Shown: piece after piece, positions 24,361 to 33,182 of the stretch
How positions within the stretch are numbered: the stretch's first letter is position 1
Layout: each line of letters opens with the position of its first letter
Assembly (NCBI GenBank): GCA_049323795.1
Contig: JBMOOH010000026.1
Location: 1 to 64,000, forward strand
Source: JAOADN01 sp049323795
Lineage (GTDB): Bacteria > Pseudomonadota > Alphaproteobacteria > Rhodobacterales > Rhodobacteraceae
DNA: 64,000 nucleotides
Direction: 5' to 3'
Program-made: the position numbers and the translations under genes
Notes under the pieces: generated by a model
Databases searched by the model: none
What the model was told of the DNA's origin: nothing
Seen by the model: only the letters and a program-made list of their open reading frames with translations

Positions 24361-25299
24361 ATGGACGGCGATCGAGGGACTGGGGCCGCGCGGAGCGATC
24401 CGCTCACGACCATCGCCGCCGACCTTGCCGGACGCCCGGGCGACTGGCCGGTCCTCCTCGCCGGACCGACCGCCAGCGGCAAGTCCGATCTCGCGCTCCG
24501 GCTCGCCGACCGCTGCGGCGGCGTGATCGTCAACGCCGACGCGATCCAGGTCTGGTCCTGCTGGCGCGTCCTGTCCGCGCGGCCCTCGCCCGCCGACGAG
24601 GCCGCCGCCCGGCACGATCTCTATGGCTACGTGGCCCCGGGCGAGGACTACTCGGTCGGTCGCTGGCTCCGCGACCTCGGCACCAGGATCGCCGGCCTGC
24701 GGCAGGCCGGCCTGCGCCCGATCATCGTCGGCGGCACCGGCCTCTACGTCTCGACCCTGACCGGCGGCCTCGCCGAAATCCCGCCGACGCCGCCCCACAT
24801 CCGGACCGAGGCGGCCGAACGACTCTCCTCCGGCGGCCTCGGCGCGCTCCTCGCAGACCTCGACCCCGAAACCGCCGCCCGGATCGACCGCCGCAACCCC
24901 GCGCGCGTCGCCCGGGCCTGGGAAGTCCTGCAGACGACCGGCCGGGGCCTTGCGATCTGGCAGGACGAAACCGGGCCGCCCCTGCTTCCTCTCGCCGCCG
25001 CCTCGGCCTTCGTGCTCGACGCGGACCGCGACTGGCTGGCCCGCCGCATCGACCGGCGGTTCGACCTGATGCTGCGGGAGGGCGCGATCGAGGAGGTACG
25101 GGAAATCCTTCCGGTCTGGTCCCCCGCGGCAACCTGGGCGCAGGCCATCGGGGCGCGCGAGATCGTGGAGTATCTCGGCGGACGGATCGACGCCCCCACC
25201 CTGTCCGAACGCGGCAAGGCCGCCTCGCGTCAGTACGCCAAGCGCCAGAGGACGTGGTTTCGCGCCAGGATGGGGAAGTGGCGGCACCTCCTCGCCTGA
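24361..25299 (+). CDS. miaA: tRNA dimethylallyltransferase
   Basis: Adds the isopentenyl group to A37 of tRNAs reading UNN codons. A P-loop enzyme of 312 aa with Walker A GPTASGKS (35-42), the substrate loop VNADAIQVWSCWRVLSARP (Gln in the usual DSxQ position), PIIVGGTGLYVSTLTGGL, and RQYAKRQRTWFRARMGKW near the end. The ATG at 24361 was chosen from the family length. Its upstream region (24214-24360) is Gly-codon-like GC-rich repeat sequence (GGCGGTGGCGGT). It diverges from pyrH. Confidence 0.94.
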   Translation: MDGDRGTGAARSDPLTTIAADLAGRPGDWPVLLAGPTASGKSDLALRLADRCGGVIVNADAIQVWSCWRVLSARPSPADEAAARHDLYGYVAPGEDYSVGRWLRDLGTRIAGLRQAGLRPIIVGGTGLYVSTLTGGLAEIPPTPPHIRTEAAERLSSGGLGALLADLDPETAARIDRRNPARVARAWEVLQTTGRGLAIWQDETGPPLLPLAAASAFVLDADRDWLARRIDRRFDLMLREGAIEEVREILPVWSPAATWAQAIGAREIVEYLGGRIDAPTLSERGKAASRQYAKRQRTWFRARMGKWRHLLA

Positions 25300-25383
25300 C
25301 GGCGGGGAACCGCCCCCGCCGCCGCGCTCCGCGCCGCGTCGGCCACGTTGCGCCGCGCGGCCGGGGCTGGGCCGATTTTTCGC

Positions 25384-25412
25384 TTGGGCTTTGGCGTCGC
25401 TTTGCCTAGATT
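25384..25412 (+). promoter_or_regulatory. Candidate promoter of the AraC-family gene
   Basis: TTGGGC (25384-25389), 17-base spacer, TAGATT (25407-25412). The -10 matches four of six positions and lies in a locally AT-richer stretch. The start would be near 25419, about 60 nt ahead of the GTG start codon. Confidence 0.35.
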
Positions 25413-25480
25413 CCCGTGCTCAGGCACGGCACGCTGCCGAACCGGGATCATTTGCATCAGGCCCAGAAGGACGCACGACC

Positions 25481-26503
25481 GTGAAGCTGTTTTCCGGCCC
25501 CCCCCTGTCGCTGTTCGCCGACCCCGCGACGAAGCGCGCGGCGACAGGGGGCGCGGCCCGGCCGGCGCCCGAACGGCCGGCTGCGCCCGTCGAGCGCGCC
25601 GCGCCGCCCGTCGCCGTGCAACAACGGGCCGAGCCCCCGGGGGAAAGGCAGCCCCCCGCCGCGCGACGCCCGAAGCCCGCTCTGCGCCCGGGCGCCGCAG
25701 CTGCGGTTCCCGACCGAACGCTGCCCGTGCGGCACCGGGTGGTGTCGATCCCCCGGCTTGCCCAGGGCGGCCGCTGGCGGGTCGAGGCGATGCGTTCGCT
25801 GTCCGAGCCGCTCCTGCTGTGGTTCACCCGCGGCCAGGGCCGCATCACCGTCGGCGGCATAACGCGCGGCTACGGCACCCACAACGCGGTGTTCATTCCG
25901 GCAGGGGTGATGCACGGATTCGAGGTCGGGGCGCAGACCTACGGAACGGCGGTCTTCTTCGGCCAGGACAGCGGCGTGGACCTGCCGGCCGATCCGCTGC
26001 ACCTGCGTGTGCGCGAGACGCAGGCACAGTCCGAGATCACGACCATCATCGACGCGGCCCAGCGGGAACTCGAAAGCCAGCGGCCGGGCTCGGATCGGGC
26101 CGCGCGCCATCACTTCGGGCTCATCGGCGTCTGGATCGAGCGCCAGCTCGCCGCCGCCGTCGCCGAGGCAAAGCGTCCGCTTGCGGCGCAGCGCCTCGCC
26201 CGGGCCTATGCCGACCTGCTCGAGCGCGAGTTCCGCTCCGGGCAGGGGGTCGGAGACTATGCGCGCACGCTCGGGGTGACGCCGACGCACCTGTCGCGCG
26301 TCTGCAACCAGTGCTGCGGCCGGTCCGCGTCGGACCTCCTTCACGACCGCCTCATCTTCGAGGCCCGCCGGCTGCTCGCCGAAACGAAGGTTCCGATCGG
26401 CGCGATTTCGGCCGAACTCGGGTTCACCTCGCCGGCCTATTTCACGCGCGCCTTCCAGCACCGGACAGGCAAGACGCCCTCGGCGTTCCGGCGGCAGGGA
26501 TAG
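25481..26503 (+). CDS. AraC-family transcriptional regulator with cupin-type sensor
   Basis: Transcription factor of about 340 residues. After a Pro/Ala/Arg-rich low-complexity region (about residues 15-75) comes a cupin-like ligand-binding fold (TRGQGRITVGGITRGYGTHN, FIPAGVMHGFEVG). Two helix-turn-helix motifs follow (YARTLGVTPTHLSRVCNQ and IGAISAELGFTSPAYFTRAF). The GTG at 25481 has AGAAGGA nine bases upstream; an ATG at 25391 would add 30 residues but lies upstream of the likely transcription start. It is on the same strand as, and 222 bp ahead of, the peptide-type ABC transporter genes, so it is a natural candidate for their regulator. The effector is unknown. Confidence 0.82.
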   Translation: MKLFSGPPLSLFADPATKRAATGGAARPAPERPAAPVERAAPPVAVQQRAEPPGERQPPAARRPKPALRPGAAAAVPDRTLPVRHRVVSIPRLAQGGRWRVEAMRSLSEPLLLWFTRGQGRITVGGITRGYGTHNAVFIPAGVMHGFEVGAQTYGTAVFFGQDSGVDLPADPLHLRVRETQAQSEITTIIDAAQRELESQRPGSDRAARHHFGLIGVWIERQLAAAVAEAKRPLAAQRLARAYADLLEREFRSGQGVGDYARTLGVTPTHLSRVCNQCCGRSASDLLHDRLIFEARRLLAETKVPIGAISAELGFTSPAYFTRAFQHRTGKTPSAFRRQG

Positions 26504-26725
26504 CCGCGCGGACGGCCGGACGGTGGCCCTGCACGGGCGATCCGGGCCTGTGTCCGGGTTATGTCAGTCATGTCGCAGCAGAGTCGAAATCTAGCGTTGA
26601 CGTGGCCTGAAATTCGGTGCGTCATTCGTCCGTGAGCCCGGACAAGCCGCGCCTGCAACGCCCCGCGTACACGCGGGCAGGCGCAAGGACGAATGAAGAT
26701 CAGCCTCACAGGGAGTTCAAGGACG

Positions 26726-28372
26726 ATGACAAAGCACCTCATCCAAAGGGACGTCCATCCGGCCGTCCGGATGTACGCCGAGGAAGCGAAGGCCGGCAAG
26801 CTGGGCCGGCGCGAGTTCCTCACCCGCGCGACCGCTCTCGGCGCATCGGCAGTGGCGGCTTACGGCCTGATCGGCCTGCCCGCGCCCGCCCGGGCGAGCG
26901 GTCACGGCAAGCCGGGCGGTACGCTGCGCATGCAGATGGAGACCCGTGCGCTGAAGGACCCGCGCCTCTATGACTGGTCGGAGATGGCCAACTTCTCGCG
27001 CGGCTGGATCGAATACCTCGTCGAGTATCAGCCCGACGGGTCGTTCCGCCCGATGCTGCTGGAAAGCTGGACGGTCAACGACAACGCGACCGAGTACATG
27101 CTCAACGTCCGCAAGGGCGTGAAGTGGTCGAACGGCGACGATTTCACGGCCAAGGACGTGGTCTTCAACATCAACCGCTGGGCCGACGGCAACGTCGAGG
27201 GCAACTCGATGGCGAGCCGCGTACCGAGCCTGATGGACGAGACAACCAAGAAGGCCAGGGACGGGGCGATCACTCTCGTCGACGACTACACCGTGAAGCT
27301 CACCCTGAACGCGCCCGACATCACGATCATCCCGGGCTTTGCCGACTATCCGGCGGCGGTCGTCCATTCGTCCTATGACGGCAGCGACCCGTCGGTGAAC
27401 CCGATCGGGACAGGGCCCTACATGCCGGAATCGAACGAGGTCGGCGTCAAGCAGGTCCTCGTGAAGAGCAAGAATCCGTGGTGGGGAACCCCGCTCTTCG
27501 GCGGGCCGTATCTCGACCGGGTCGAGTATATCGACCTCGGCACCGACAGCTCGGCGGTCTTCGCCGCGGCCGAGGCCGACGAGATCGACATCAACTACCA
27601 GACCCGCGGCGACTTCGTGGCGGTCTTCGACAAACTGGGCTGGGTCAAGACCGAGGCGGTGACGGCCGCGACGCTCGCGGTGCGTTTCAACCAGCTGTCG
27701 GACCTCTACAAGGACGTCAAGGTCCGCAAGGCGCTGCAACTCGCGGTGGACAACAAGGTCATCCTCGAACTCGGCTACGCCAACCTCGGCACTGTGGCCG
27801 AAAACCACCATGTCGCCCCGATCCATCCCGAATATGCCAAGCTGCCGCCGCTCAAGGTCGATCCGGCGGGCGCCAAGGCGATGATGACCGAGGCCGGCAA
27901 GATCGATGCCGAATTCGAGCTGATCTCGATCGACGACGACTACCAGGCCGCGACCACCGACGCGGTCGCCGCCCAGGTCCGCGACGCGGGCATCAAGGTC
28001 AAGCGGACCATCCTGCCCGGCTCGACCTTCTGGAACGACTGGACCAAGTATCCCTGGTCGGCGACCGAGTGGAACATGCGCCCGCTCGGCGTGCAGGTGC
28101 TCGCGCTCGCCTACAAGTCGGGCGTGCCGTGGAACGAGACGGCCTTCTCGAACGCCGAGTTCGACAAGACGCTGACCGAGGCGATGGCGATCGCCGATGC
28201 CGACAAGCGCCGTGTGCTGATGGCCAGGCTCGAGCAGATCATGCAGGACGAGGGGGTTCTGATCCAGCCCTACTGGCGCTCGCTCTACCGTCACGCCAAG
28301 CCCATCGTCAAGGACGCCCCGATGAACCCGGTGTTCGAGCACCACCACTACCAGTGGTGGATCGACGCCTGA
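26726..28372 (+). CDS. Peptide/opine-type ABC transporter substrate-binding protein (family 5), Tat-exported
   Basis: Periplasmic receptor of the DppA/OppA family. The N-terminus carries a twin-arginine signal (LGRREFLTRATALGASAVAA, cleaved near PARA). Family 5 features follow: PDGSFRPMLLESWTVND, NVRKGVKWSNGDDFTAKDVVF and NPIGTGPYMPES. The likely start is the ATG at 26726 (548 aa); the ATG at 26693 would add 11 residues, and both have AGGA close by. Tat export implies folding in the cytoplasm before secretion. It heads an operon with two permeases and a fused ATPase. The ligand (di/oligopeptide, opine or similar) cannot be read from sequence. The 222 bp upstream hold no gene. Confidence 0.88.
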   Translation: MTKHLIQRDVHPAVRMYAEEAKAGKLGRREFLTRATALGASAVAAYGLIGLPAPARASGHGKPGGTLRMQMETRALKDPRLYDWSEMANFSRGWIEYLVEYQPDGSFRPMLLESWTVNDNATEYMLNVRKGVKWSNGDDFTAKDVVFNINRWADGNVEGNSMASRVPSLMDETTKKARDGAITLVDDYTVKLTLNAPDITIIPGFADYPAAVVHSSYDGSDPSVNPIGTGPYMPESNEVGVKQVLVKSKNPWWGTPLFGGPYLDRVEYIDLGTDSSAVFAAAEADEIDINYQTRGDFVAVFDKLGWVKTEAVTAATLAVRFNQLSDLYKDVKVRKALQLAVDNKVILELGYANLGTVAENHHVAPIHPEYAKLPPLKVDPAGAKAMMTEAGKIDAEFELISIDDDYQAATTDAVAAQVRDAGIKVKRTILPGSTFWNDWTKYPWSATEWNMRPLGVQVLALAYKSGVPWNETAFSNAEFDKTLTEAMAIADADKRRVLMARLEQIMQDEGVLIQPYWRSLYRHAKPIVKDAPMNPVFEHHHYQWWIDA

Positions 28373-28384
28373 CCGGCAAGCCCG

Positions 28385-28409
28385 GGCGCCGCCCCGAACG
28401 GGCGGCGCC
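28385..28409 (+). terminator. Strong intercistronic hairpin after the binding-protein gene
   Basis: Perfect 10-bp stem GGCGCCGCCC / GGGCGGCGCC with the 5-nt loop CGAAC, 13 bases after the stop codon and about 75 bases before the first permease. No T tract follows. Such hairpins after binding-protein genes typically cause partial termination and protect the upstream mRNA, giving excess receptor over membrane subunits. Confidence 0.65.
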
Positions 28410-28484
28410 GCCTATCCTGTAGTGAAGCCCGGCCGGACTGCCTCTGCGGGGCTGTGCTGAACCGGCTCGTGCCAGAGGGCTGCG

Positions 28485-29537
28485 ATGCTTGTGTTTTTCC
28501 TGAAACGGCTGGGGATGATGCTGCTGACGGCGTTATGCCTGACGCTCGTGGTGTTCTATCTCACCAACCTTCCCCCGAACCTCGAGAAGCTTGCCAAGTC
28601 CGAGGCGGGAAGCCGGATCACCGACGCCGAAGTCGCAAGGTGGCTCGAGAAGAACGGCCACGCGCAGCCGCTGCTGAAACGCTACGGCGAATGGCTCGGC
28701 GTCGCCCCCGGCTGGGTCTACGAGCAGGAGGGCGTCTTCACCGGACGCTGCATCCCGCGCCCGACCGACGCCGCCGGCGCCGAAGCGGCGTCGAGGTTCT
28801 GCGGCATCCTCCAGGGCAGATGGGGCGTCTCGTCGGTCTTCAAGGACCAGGTTTCGACGATCATCGGGACACGGCTGTCGCTCACCGGGATCCTGATGTT
28901 CTGGGTCATGGTCGTGATGGTGCCCTCGGCGCTCCTGATCGGCGTCCTTGCGGGCATGCGCGAGGGGTCGCGGCTCGACCGGACGCTCTCTACCGTCTCG
29001 ATCGCCACGACCGCCACGCCGGAATACGTGTCCGGTGTCATCCTGATCGTGGTCTTCGCCTCGTCGATGGTGGGCCTGCAATGGTTCAAGGGATCGGCCG
29101 CGAGCGCGATGGAAGGGATCACCTTCGAGAACTTCTTCCTTCCCGTGCTCACGATCTCGCTCTACGGCATGGGCTACATCGCGCGGATGACGCGGGCCTC
29201 GATGACCGAGGTGATGACCGCCCAGTACATCCGCACCGCCCGGCTGAAGGGCGTGAGCTTCCGCAACGTGGTGCTGAAGCACGCGCTCCGGAACGCGCTC
29301 ATCGCGCCCTTCACGGTCATCATGCTGCAGTTCCCCTGGCTTCTGAATGGCGTCGTGATCGTCGAGACGCTCTTCAACTACAAGGGCTTCGGCTGGACGC
29401 TGGTCCAGGCCGCGGGCAACAACGACATCAATCTCCTGCTCGGCTGTTCGGTCGTCGCCGTGTTCGTCGTCCTCGTCACGCAACTCATCTCGGACATCGG
29501 CTACGTGTACCTCAACCCGCGCATCAGGATCAGCTGA
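28485..29537 (+). CDS. Peptide-type ABC transporter permease (DppB-like)
   Basis: Inner-membrane permease of 350 aa. It has the first helix (FLKRLGMMLLTALCLTLVVFY), a long periplasmic loop with two Cys residues (GRCIPRP and RFCGILQ), and the binding-protein-dependent transport core with the EAA loop (QYIRTARLKGVSFRNVVLKH) that docks on the ATPase. The extended N-terminal periplasmic region is larger than in E. coli DppB. It is followed by the second permease after one base. Confidence 0.9.
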   Translation: MLVFFLKRLGMMLLTALCLTLVVFYLTNLPPNLEKLAKSEAGSRITDAEVARWLEKNGHAQPLLKRYGEWLGVAPGWVYEQEGVFTGRCIPRPTDAAGAEAASRFCGILQGRWGVSSVFKDQVSTIIGTRLSLTGILMFWVMVVMVPSALLIGVLAGMREGSRLDRTLSTVSIATTATPEYVSGVILIVVFASSMVGLQWFKGSAASAMEGITFENFFLPVLTISLYGMGYIARMTRASMTEVMTAQYIRTARLKGVSFRNVVLKHALRNALIAPFTVIMLQFPWLLNGVVIVETLFNYKGFGWTLVQAAGNNDINLLLGCSVVAVFVVLVTQLISDIGYVYLNPRIRIS

Positions 29538-29538
29538 C

Positions 29539-30714
29539 ATGGAAACCATGAGCGGGGGCGCGATCGTCCTGCAAATCCTCAAGCAGTTCCTGCCGGTCTG
29601 GATCGCGCTCGTCGTCACCTTCGCGCTGTCGATCGGCTTCAAGCGCCGGCTCGGGCTCTACGGCAAGCTCTTCGACTCCTCGGTGGGCATGGTGGGCTAT
29701 GCCCTGGTAATGTTCTGGGTGTTCACGGCCCTGTTCGCGCCCTGGATCGTGACCCACGACACGCTCGCCCAGATGAGCCAGATGAAGAATGCCGTCCCCG
29801 GCGAGGCGACGCCGAACGGCATGTCCTTCTACCTGCTCGGCGGCGACCATCTCGGGCGCGACGTGTTCAGCCGGATGGTCGAGGGGAGCCGCATCGTCAT
29901 CGCCATCGCGCCCCTCGCCACCGTCTTTGCCTTCATGGCGGGGATCACGCTCGGCCTGCCCGCGGGCTATGTGGGGCGGAGCTTCGACACGGTGCTGAGC
30001 TTCACCGCCAACCTCATCCTCGCCTTCCCGGTCATCCTTCTCTTCTACCTGCTGGTGACGCCCGAGATTTCCCAGACGGGCCTGCCGCAGTACCTTGGTC
30101 TCGTCCTCTTCCTCTTCCCGATCATCTTCCTGTGCATCCTGCTCAACTCGCGCTTCCACGTGAAGCCGCAGTTCCGCAACATCGTGATCGCCGCGGTGAT
30201 CGTGATCGGGGGCTGGGCCTATCTGTCGCTGGTGTCGGAACCCGGGACCAAGGTGGCGATCCTGCCGCGTTCGCTCGACCGGATCCAGGTGCCGGGAAAC
30301 ATCCTGATCGTCTTCGTGTCGGTCGTCTTCGTGAACGCGCCGACCGTGTTCCGGATCGTCCGGGGCATCACGCTCGACATCAAGACACGCGACTATGTCG
30401 CGGCGGCGCAGACACGCGGCGAAGGTGTGTGGTACATCATGCTGTGGGAGATCCTGCCGAACGCGCGCGGACCGCTGATCGTCGACTTCTGCCTGAGGAT
30501 CGGCTACACGACGATCCTCCTCGGAACCCTCGGCTTCTTCGGGCTGGGCCTTTCGCCCGAAAGCCCCGACTGGGGGTCCACGATCAACGCCGGCCGCAAG
30601 CTGCTGACCGTGGCGCCCTGGCCCGCGATCGTGCCGGCCCTGGCGCTGATGAGCCTGGTACTGGGGTTGAACCTGCTGGCCGACGGGTTGCGCGAGGAAA
30701 GCCTGAAGGACTGA
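29539..30714 (+). CDS. Peptide-type ABC transporter permease (DppC-like), enlarged
   Basis: Second permease, 391 aa against about 300 for E. coli DppC. The N-terminal part matches the family (LLGGDHLGRDVFSRMVEGSR), as does the EAA loop near the C-terminus (YVAAAQTRGEGVWYIMLWEI). Between them sits an extra segment of about 75 residues with two further hydrophobic stretches (GLVLFLFPIIFLCILLNSRF and FRNIVIAAVIVIGGWAYL). It pairs with the DppB-like permease one base upstream. The enlarged form suggests a subfamily distinct from classical dipeptide importers. Confidence 0.88.
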   Translation: METMSGGAIVLQILKQFLPVWIALVVTFALSIGFKRRLGLYGKLFDSSVGMVGYALVMFWVFTALFAPWIVTHDTLAQMSQMKNAVPGEATPNGMSFYLLGGDHLGRDVFSRMVEGSRIVIAIAPLATVFAFMAGITLGLPAGYVGRSFDTVLSFTANLILAFPVILLFYLLVTPEISQTGLPQYLGLVLFLFPIIFLCILLNSRFHVKPQFRNIVIAAVIVIGGWAYLSLVSEPGTKVAILPRSLDRIQVPGNILIVFVSVVFVNAPTVFRIVRGITLDIKTRDYVAAAQTRGEGVWYIMLWEILPNARGPLIVDFCLRIGYTTILLGTLGFFGLGLSPESPDWGSTINAGRKLLTVAPWPAIVPALALMSLVLGLNLLADGLREESLKD

Positions 30715-31022
30715 GCCCGGGACATAAAAAGGTGACAGCGGAACATCCCTTCCGGCATGACCATATGACCTGCCAGTGGCATGTCATCCATGCCGGTTGG
30801 CCCGGAGCAGCCGGAGACGACGGCCAGGGGACCATCGGCGTCACCATGCGGTCGCAGTCGGGGCGCGGTCGCCCGGCGGATGCGCCGCAAGACGCAGCCG
30901 CCCCCCCGCAGGGGTCCGGAGGACGCGGCCCGAACCGTCACCTGCCCATTCGGGCGAGACCGCATGGCGCAGCAGTCGCGGTGGCGGGCGCCCGGGCATC
31001 GCAGATCGAAAGGAGCTGACAA
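30715..31022 (+). other. 308-bp gap inside the ABC transporter operon
   Basis: No gene recognised on either strand; the frames are Arg/Pro-rich artefacts. The first 60 bases are unusually AT-rich for the window (gacataaaaaggtgacag). The end holds a good ribosome binding site (AAAGGAGC) for the ATPase gene. An internal promoter is possible but I see no clear -35/-10 pair. Confidence 0.4.
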
Positions 31023-33107
31023 ATGGCCAGATGGAACTACGACGGCCCGATCCTCGAGATCGAGAACCTGTCGATCAGCTTCTTCACGCGCCTGCGCGAA
31101 ATCCCCGCCGTGATGGACTTCTCCTGCACCGTCCAGCCGGGCGAGGCGATGGGGCTCGTCGGTGAATCCGGCTGCGGCAAGTCCACCGTCGCCCTCGCCG
31201 TCATGCGCGACCTCGGCAGGAACGGCCGCATCGTCGGCGGCTCGATCAGGTTCAAGGGCCGCGACCTGACCAGGATGAGCGAAGAGGACCTGCGGCAGGT
31301 CCGCGGGTCCGAGATCGCGATGATCTATCAGGAACCGATGGCGTCCCTGAACCCGGCGATGAAGATCGGCGACCAGCTTGCCGAAGTACCGATGATCCAT
31401 GAAGCGACCAGCCGCGACGAGGCGATGAGGCGCGCGCTCGACGTGATCAGGGACGTCCGCATCCCCGACCCGGAGCGCATCGTCAACGCCTATCCGCACC
31501 AGCTTTCGGGCGGCCAGCAGCAGCGCATCGTCATCGCCATGGCGCTTATGTCGAAGCCCGCGCTCCTCATCCTCGACGAACCGACGACCGCGCTTGACGT
31601 GACCGTCGAGGCGGCGGTGGTCGATCTGGTCAAGGACCTGGGCGAGAAATACGGCACCTCGATGCTGTTCATCAGCCACAACCTCGGCCTCGTCCTCGAC
31701 GTCTGCGACCGCATCTGCGTGATGTATTCGGGCGAAGCGGTCGAGACGGGATCGGTCAAGGACGTCTTCGACAAGATGCGCCACCCCTACACGCAGGCGC
31801 TCTTCCGCTCGATCCCGCTGCCGGGGGCGGACAAGAACGCGCGTCCCCTTGTCGCCATCCCGGGGAACTTCCCGCTCCCCCACGAGCGCCCGCCGGGCTG
31901 CAACTTCGGCCCGCGCTGCGACTACTTCCAGAAGGGGCGCTGCGACGCGGCCGAGGTGCCGATGTTCGGGGTCGAGGGCGCGGACCGCCACGAAACCCGC
32001 TGCCTCCGCTTCCGGGAAATCGACTGGGATGCGCCGGTCAGGGCCGCCCGGGCGAATGTCAGGGCCGAGCCCGGCAGGGTCGTCCTGAAGATGGAGAACC
32101 TCAAGAAATACTACGAGGTGGCGTCGTCAAAGCTGTTCGGCGGCGGCGCGAGGAAGGTCGTGAAGGCCAACGAGACGCTGAGCTTCGAGGCCCGGGAAGG
32201 CGAGACCCTCGCCATCGTCGGCGAATCCGGCTGCGGCAAGTCCACCTTCGCCAAGGTGCTGATGGGGCTGGAGACCGCAACCTCGGGGCAGATCCTGCTC
32301 TACGACAACGAGATCCAGTCCACCCCCATCGAAAGCCGCAGCACCGAGACGGTGTCGGGCGTGCAGATGGTGTTCCAGAACCCCTTCGACACGCTCAACC
32401 CCTCGATGACCGTGGGCCGCCAGATCATCCGCGCGCTCGAGATCTTCGGCGAGGGCAAGTCCGACGCCGAGCGGCGCGAGCGGATGCTCGAACTCCTCGA
32501 TCTCGTGAAGCTGCCGCGCCAGTTCGCCGACCGGATGCCCCGGCAGCTTTCGGGCGGGCAGAAGCAGCGCGTGGGGATCGCGCGGGCCTTCGCGGGCGGC
32601 GCGAAGATCGTCGTCGCGGACGAACCCGTCTCGGCGCTCGACGTGTCGGTGCAGGCGGCGGTGACTGACCTCCTCATGGAGATCCAGCGCAAGAACAGGA
32701 CGACGCTTCTCTTCATCAGCCACGACCTCAGCATCGTCCGCTACCTGAGCGACCGCGTGATGGTCATGTACCTCGGCCATGTCGTCGAGCTCGGGACGAC
32801 CGACCAGGTCTTCAGCCCGCCCTACCACCCCTATACCGAGGCGCTGCTTTCCGCCGTCCCGATCGCCGACACGCGCGTCGTGAGGAAGCGGATCGTGCTC
32901 GAAGGCGACATCCCCTCGGCGATGAACCCGCCGCCCGGATGCCCCTTCCAGACGCGCTGCCGGTGGAAGTCGAAGGTGCCGGGCAACCTCTGCGAGACGG
33001 AAGTGCCGCCGATGCGGATGCTGGCCGGCGGCCATCAGATCAAGTGCCATCTTCCCGACGCGGAATTCGACCGGATGGAGCCGGTCATCAGGATCGCGGC
33101 GGAGTGA
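31023..33107 (+). CDS. Peptide-type ABC transporter ATPase, two nucleotide-binding domains fused
   Basis: Energy-coupling subunit of the importer, 694 aa, equivalent to DppD and DppF joined in one chain. Each half has Walker A (GESGCGKST near residues 48 and 400), the ABC signature (LSGGQQQR and LSGGQKQR), Walker B with catalytic Glu (LLILDEP and IVVADEP), an H-loop (FISHN, FISHD), and the Cys-rich oligopeptide/dipeptide C-terminal tail (CNFGPRCDYFQKGRC and CPFQTRCRW). In related proteins these tails bind an iron-sulfur cluster; whether they do here is unknown. The ATG has AAAGGAG eight bases upstream. It completes the transporter with the two permeases. Confidence 0.93.
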   Translation: MARWNYDGPILEIENLSISFFTRLREIPAVMDFSCTVQPGEAMGLVGESGCGKSTVALAVMRDLGRNGRIVGGSIRFKGRDLTRMSEEDLRQVRGSEIAMIYQEPMASLNPAMKIGDQLAEVPMIHEATSRDEAMRRALDVIRDVRIPDPERIVNAYPHQLSGGQQQRIVIAMALMSKPALLILDEPTTALDVTVEAAVVDLVKDLGEKYGTSMLFISHNLGLVLDVCDRICVMYSGEAVETGSVKDVFDKMRHPYTQALFRSIPLPGADKNARPLVAIPGNFPLPHERPPGCNFGPRCDYFQKGRCDAAEVPMFGVEGADRHETRCLRFREIDWDAPVRAARANVRAEPGRVVLKMENLKKYYEVASSKLFGGGARKVVKANETLSFEAREGETLAIVGESGCGKSTFAKVLMGLETATSGQILLYDNEIQSTPIESRSTETVSGVQMVFQNPFDTLNPSMTVGRQIIRALEIFGEGKSDAERRERMLELLDLVKLPRQFADRMPRQLSGGQKQRVGIARAFAGGAKIVVADEPVSALDVSVQAAVTDLLMEIQRKNRTTLLFISHDLSIVRYLSDRVMVMYLGHVVELGTTDQVFSPPYHPYTEALLSAVPIADTRVVRKRIVLEGDIPSAMNPPPGCPFQTRCRWKSKVPGNLCETEVPPMRMLAGGHQIKCHLPDAEFDRMEPVIRIAAE

Positions 33108-33115
33108 CGGCAACA

Positions 33116-33144
33116 CCGTCCCGGCACGTCGCGTGTCGGGACGG
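33116..33144. terminator. Bidirectional hairpin between the two convergent ABC operons
   Basis: A 12-bp stem CCGTCCCGGCAC / GTGTCGGGACGG with one G-T pair and the loop GTCGC, 8 bases after the fused ATPase stop and 39 bases from the aglK stop. It is positioned to end both operons. There is no U tract. Confidence 0.5.
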
Positions 33145-33182
33145 AGGGCCTATGCCTGCCGTATGCAAACCGGACGCGGTTG

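Noticed and set aside
26717..28348. A 543-codon open frame on the minus strand opposite the substrate-binding protein
   Set aside because: Shadow frame: the plus strand carries a Tat signal and family 5 motifs, while the minus frame is His/Arg/Asp-rich without structure.
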